DNA of 10,124 bases from Circinella umbellata (lineage: Eukaryota; Mucoromycota; Mucoromycetes; Mucorales; Lichtheimiaceae), in NCBI GenBank assembly GCA_025093555.1, contig JAIWNF010000210.1:1-10124 (forward strand). The letters are read 5' to 3'. Shown here one piece after another: positions 8,365 to 10,124 of this stretch (the stretch's first letter is position 1; every line of letters begins with the position of its first letter). Under the pieces are notes generated by a model. That model was not told the origin of the DNA, searched no databases, and saw only the letters and a program-made list of their open reading frames with translations. A program made the position numbers and the translations under genes.

Positions 8365-8432
8365 TAGGGTTCTTCATCTCATCCGCTATCCGCTCATCCG
8401 ATCCGACTATCCGATCTATCCGATCTATCCGC
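8365..8432 (+). repeat. hAT-like terminus with seven ATCCG iterations
   Basis: Begins TAGGGTTCTT, identical over ten bases to the left tip of the complete element at 8977, and is followed by seven ATCCG words in CTATCCG/GATCTATCCG arrangement to 8432. Subterminal ATCCG arrays of this kind are characteristic of hAT transposons and their MITEs. No matching inverted terminus or repeat of the 8-bp flank ATTACAAC was found downstream, so it is a solo or truncated end. Confidence 0.5.
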
Positions 8433-8821
8433 AAGTGTTCATGTACTGTATTAAGAATTTTTTTTTGAAAAAAAAAAGCTGTTTCAAAAGAAAATACAGC
8501 ATTGAAGCGAGTAATAATTTTAGTTTATTGAAAGTAGTAAGTTATAAATATTGGAGAAAATAGTTGATCTATTTGGGAGATCCATTAAAACTTTTGGATC
8601 TATACTCATTATTTAACCTAATCCCGGAAATGCTGAATCCTCGTCATCATACCGTTTTGTATTGCTTATATCACATAATATCCCGTTCCTGCCCAGCAAC
8701 ATTTGTTATAGATAACAGTAATAAGTTCTTTTTTTTTATTTTTATTATCATATTTCTCATTATTCCTTATAAATCATCTAATTCAAACAGTCATTTATAT
8801 AATATTCACTGCGCAAACAAT
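8433..8821. other. AT-rich stretch, no gene seen
   Basis: No splice-consistent coding frame. The open frames at 8354-8563 and 8564-8824 have no recognisable composition and overlap repeat ends. If the hAT-like end at 8365 once belonged to a full element, this would be its decayed interior. Confidence 0.4.
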
Positions 8822-8966
8822 TAAGAATCCACAAGTTAAAAAGTTGTGGATTCTCTTTGGGATTCTTAAGAACCACAAAGAGAATCCACAACTTTTTTTA
8901 CTTTGGGATTCTTGCAGCCAAACGTGGACTCTGTAAGAATCCTAAAGTTATAAGTTGTGGATTCCT
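8822..8966. repeat. Foldback (MITE-like) repeat region
   Basis: The 13-mer GAATCCACAACTT and its relatives occur four times: AAGTTGTGGATTC at 8842 and 8952, inverted GAATCCACAACTT at 8882, and the variant GAATCCACAAGTT at 8825. TTGGGATTCTT occurs at 8857 and 8902. The outer ~32 bp at each side are inverted copies with about 25 matches (8823-8854 versus the reverse of 8935-8966), so the block could be a ~145-bp palindromic MITE. TA dinucleotides sit at both edges, which is weak evidence in AT-rich DNA. Confidence 0.55.
8838..8897. repeat. 60-bp near-perfect palindrome
   Basis: Arms 8838-8859 and 8876-8897 are exact 22-bp inverted copies around the centre TTCTTAAGAA (8863-8872). By eye, 28 of 30 base pairs match, the exceptions being 8860/8875 and 8862/8873. 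As RNA or single-stranded DNA it would form one long hairpin. Confidence 0.9.
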
Positions 8967-8968
8967 AT

Positions 8969-8976
8969 ATCCAAAG
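8969..8976 (+). repeat. Target-site duplication, left copy (ATCCAAAG)
   Basis: Eight bases directly before TAGGG of the hAT element, repeated exactly at 9980-9987 directly after CCCTA. Eight bp is the hAT superfamily length. Confidence 0.9.
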
Positions 8977-8992
8977 TAGGGTTCTTAGTAGA

Positions 8993-9095
8993 CCGATCCG
9001 GATCGGATTTTTGGAAATCCGGATTGTCCACGGATTAGAGAATTGCAATCCCAATCCGTTTCGTAAAAATCCGGATTGAATCCGTAATCCGTAAT
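8993..9095. repeat. Left subterminal CGGAT/ATCCG cluster of the hAT element
   Basis: Includes GATCCGGATCGGAT at the outer edge and two copies of the palindrome AATCCGGATT (9016-9025 and 9068-9077), plus single CGGAT or ATCCG words. In hAT elements such subterminal repeats bind the transposase; that role is inferred here. Confidence 0.8.
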
Positions 9096-9289
9096 GCAAA
9101 AGAATCAATTAGATGAAAATCTAGGCTATATAGTAGATGTCACAGTATTTTTTCAAGAGAGAAGGTGTTTTACAAGATTGTGTATGGTAGTCGTTTGAGA
9201 TCGTTTAAGAAAAGTAAAACATTGGTAACAAAGGTGCATTATTTTTAGATGATTTTATACTTTGGTTTGAAAAACATAATAGAAAATAA

Positions 9290-9450
9290 ATAAGTTATAA
9301 TAAAAAAAGAATTGTAGTAAAAGAAAATTGTAGTAATAAAAAGTTATAATAATGGGAAAAGAAAGTTATAGTTGGAAAAAAATTATAGTGGGAAAGTTAT
9401 AGTAGAAAAAAAAAGTTATGGTAAATAAGTTTTTGTGGTAGAAATATAAC
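9290..9450 (+). repeat. Purine-rich degenerate short repeat inside the hAT element
   Basis: Words such as AAGTTATAAT, AATTGTAGTA, AAGTTATAGT and GGGAAAGTTATAGT recur every 14-22 bp with A-rich linkers. No coding potential is visible. Confidence 0.55.
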
Positions 9451-9811
9451 ATGACGTGGACTTTTTTTTTTGTGGGGGCAAGTAGTAAATTTCCGGTGTG
9501 CTGAAAAAAAAGAAGTATAAGTTTACCTTTTCTGTTTACAGCCAAATAAAAGTTCATAATTCTCTTTTCTCATTACTAGATTAATAAAAATAATAAGTAA
9601 GTTCATTAATCTCTCTTTTTAATCTTCAATTTTTGTTTCTTTCTTTTCAGATTTTTTTTTTCTATATTAAAGCCATTACTACTTTTCTGTTCAACTGCTC
9701 TATTTAAGTATATAATAATATACAAAAACTTACTCTCTTCTTTATTTGAATATATATATACCTTACCACAGCATTGTTAAAACTTTGATCCATTACTCTA
9801 TAATTATAGTG

Positions 9812-9969
9812 ACGGATCAGAAAAATCCAACGGATCCATAGATCTCAATCCGTTTACAATCCGGATTGTAGAATTACGATCCGAATCCGATCCAAATCCG
9901 TTGAGACACAATCCGAATCCGATCCAATCCGTATGAAAAACGGATCGGTTTATAAATCCGGATTGTACT
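9812..9969. repeat. Right subterminal CGGAT/ATCCG cluster of the hAT element
   Basis: A dense run of ATCCG, CGGAT, GATCCGAATCCGATCC-like words with two AATCCGGATT palindromes (9858-9867, 9955-9964). It mirrors the cluster at the left end and is denser. Confidence 0.8.
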
Positions 9970-9979
9970 AAGATCCCTA

Positions 9980-9987
9980 ATCCAAAG
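9980..9987 (+). repeat. Target-site duplication, right copy (ATCCAAAG)
   Basis: Exact repeat of 8969-8976, immediately after the right tip CCCTA of the hAT element. Confidence 0.9.
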
Positions 9988-10000
9988 TGGGGGTATAGCT

Positions 10001-10043
10001 CTGCATATTTATTTTGGTTTACCCCTATTCTCTCTATATGCAG
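10001..10043. repeat. Short inverted repeat CTGCATAT/ATATGCAG
   Basis: CTGCATAT at 10001-10008 and its exact inverse at 10036-10043, 27 nt apart. No gene is visible from 9988 to the window end. Eight-base arms are expected by chance now and then. Confidence 0.4.
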
Positions 10044-10124
10044 TATTTAAGTTTTTTTTTTATGATGGCATGCATAGCATAACCTTATGTATACTAGTGT
10101 ATATGGTAATATTAATTTATTCTG

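Larger units (their letters stand above)
8977..9979. mobile_element. Complete non-autonomous hAT-type element, 1003 bp
   Basis: Termini are TAGGGTTCTTAGTA at 8977-8990 and, inverted at 9966-9979, TAGGGATCTTAGTA: 13 of 14 match. The element is flanked by exact 8-bp duplications ATCCAAAG (8969-8976, 9980-9987). TAGGG ends, 8-bp duplications and subterminal ATCCG/CGGAT clusters are hAT hallmarks. No transposase-like frame lies inside; the interior is purine-rich repeat followed by T-rich sequence, so it must be moved by a hAT transposase coded elsewhere. It inserted at the right edge of the foldback region, interrupting sequence that would otherwise run from the GTGGATTCCTAT side into the GTATAGCTCTGC side. 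The intact duplication points to a fairly recent insertion. Confidence 0.9.

Noticed and set aside
8354..8824. Plus-strand open frames of 69 and 86 codons
   Set aside because: They start inside the ATCCG repeat or run through T-rich sequence, with no splice logic or recognisable composition.

Overview
The window is eukaryotic nuclear DNA, very AT-rich. Its genes are split by short introns (59-103 nt) with GT..AG ends and, in several introns, a CTAAC or TACTAA-like branch site. That architecture, and the mix of transposons and unfamiliar small multi-exon genes, fits an AT-rich fungus. An early-diverging lineage (Mucoromycota-like) is my guess, not something the sequence proves.

Positions 1-3677 are one Mutator-like (MULE) DNA transposon. 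It has 256-bp terminal inverted repeats that I read as differing at only two positions. Inside, on the minus strand, is a six-exon transposase gene (3228 down to 632) with an N-terminal Cys/His cluster, a DDE catalytic core with the MULE CxxH signature, and a SWIM zinc finger. The reading frame is broken by two apparent 1-nt losses in exon 2 and a TGA in exon 4, so this copy looks non-autonomous although its ends look young. The left tip coincides with the window edge, so its target-site duplication cannot be checked.

Positions 3678-4824 hold no gene I can support. A plus-strand gene of four exons follows (4825-6132, 354 aa: coiled coil, basic helical middle, acidic MSDEED/PTWRSE block, LPSWAIV tail). 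A second plus-strand gene of at least four exons comes next (6833-7538, about 160-167 aa: helical N-terminus, very acidic stretch, nuclear-localisation-like basic cluster). Each has a TATA box about 70 nt before its ATG. I cannot name either; both look nuclear. They are adjacent and co-oriented, but nothing in the sequence shows that they act together.

From about 7583 to the end the window is mobile-element and repeat material. It contains a purine-rich, degenerate ~78-bp tandem repeat, and a short minus-strand coding remnant that resembles the 3' end of a larger gene. Next is a hAT-like end with ATCCG iterations, then a ~145-bp foldback region containing a 60-bp near-palindrome. Last is a complete 1003-bp non-autonomous hAT-type element (8977-9979) with matching 14-bp ends, an exact 8-bp target-site duplication, and paired clusters of the AATCCGGATT palindrome near both termini.
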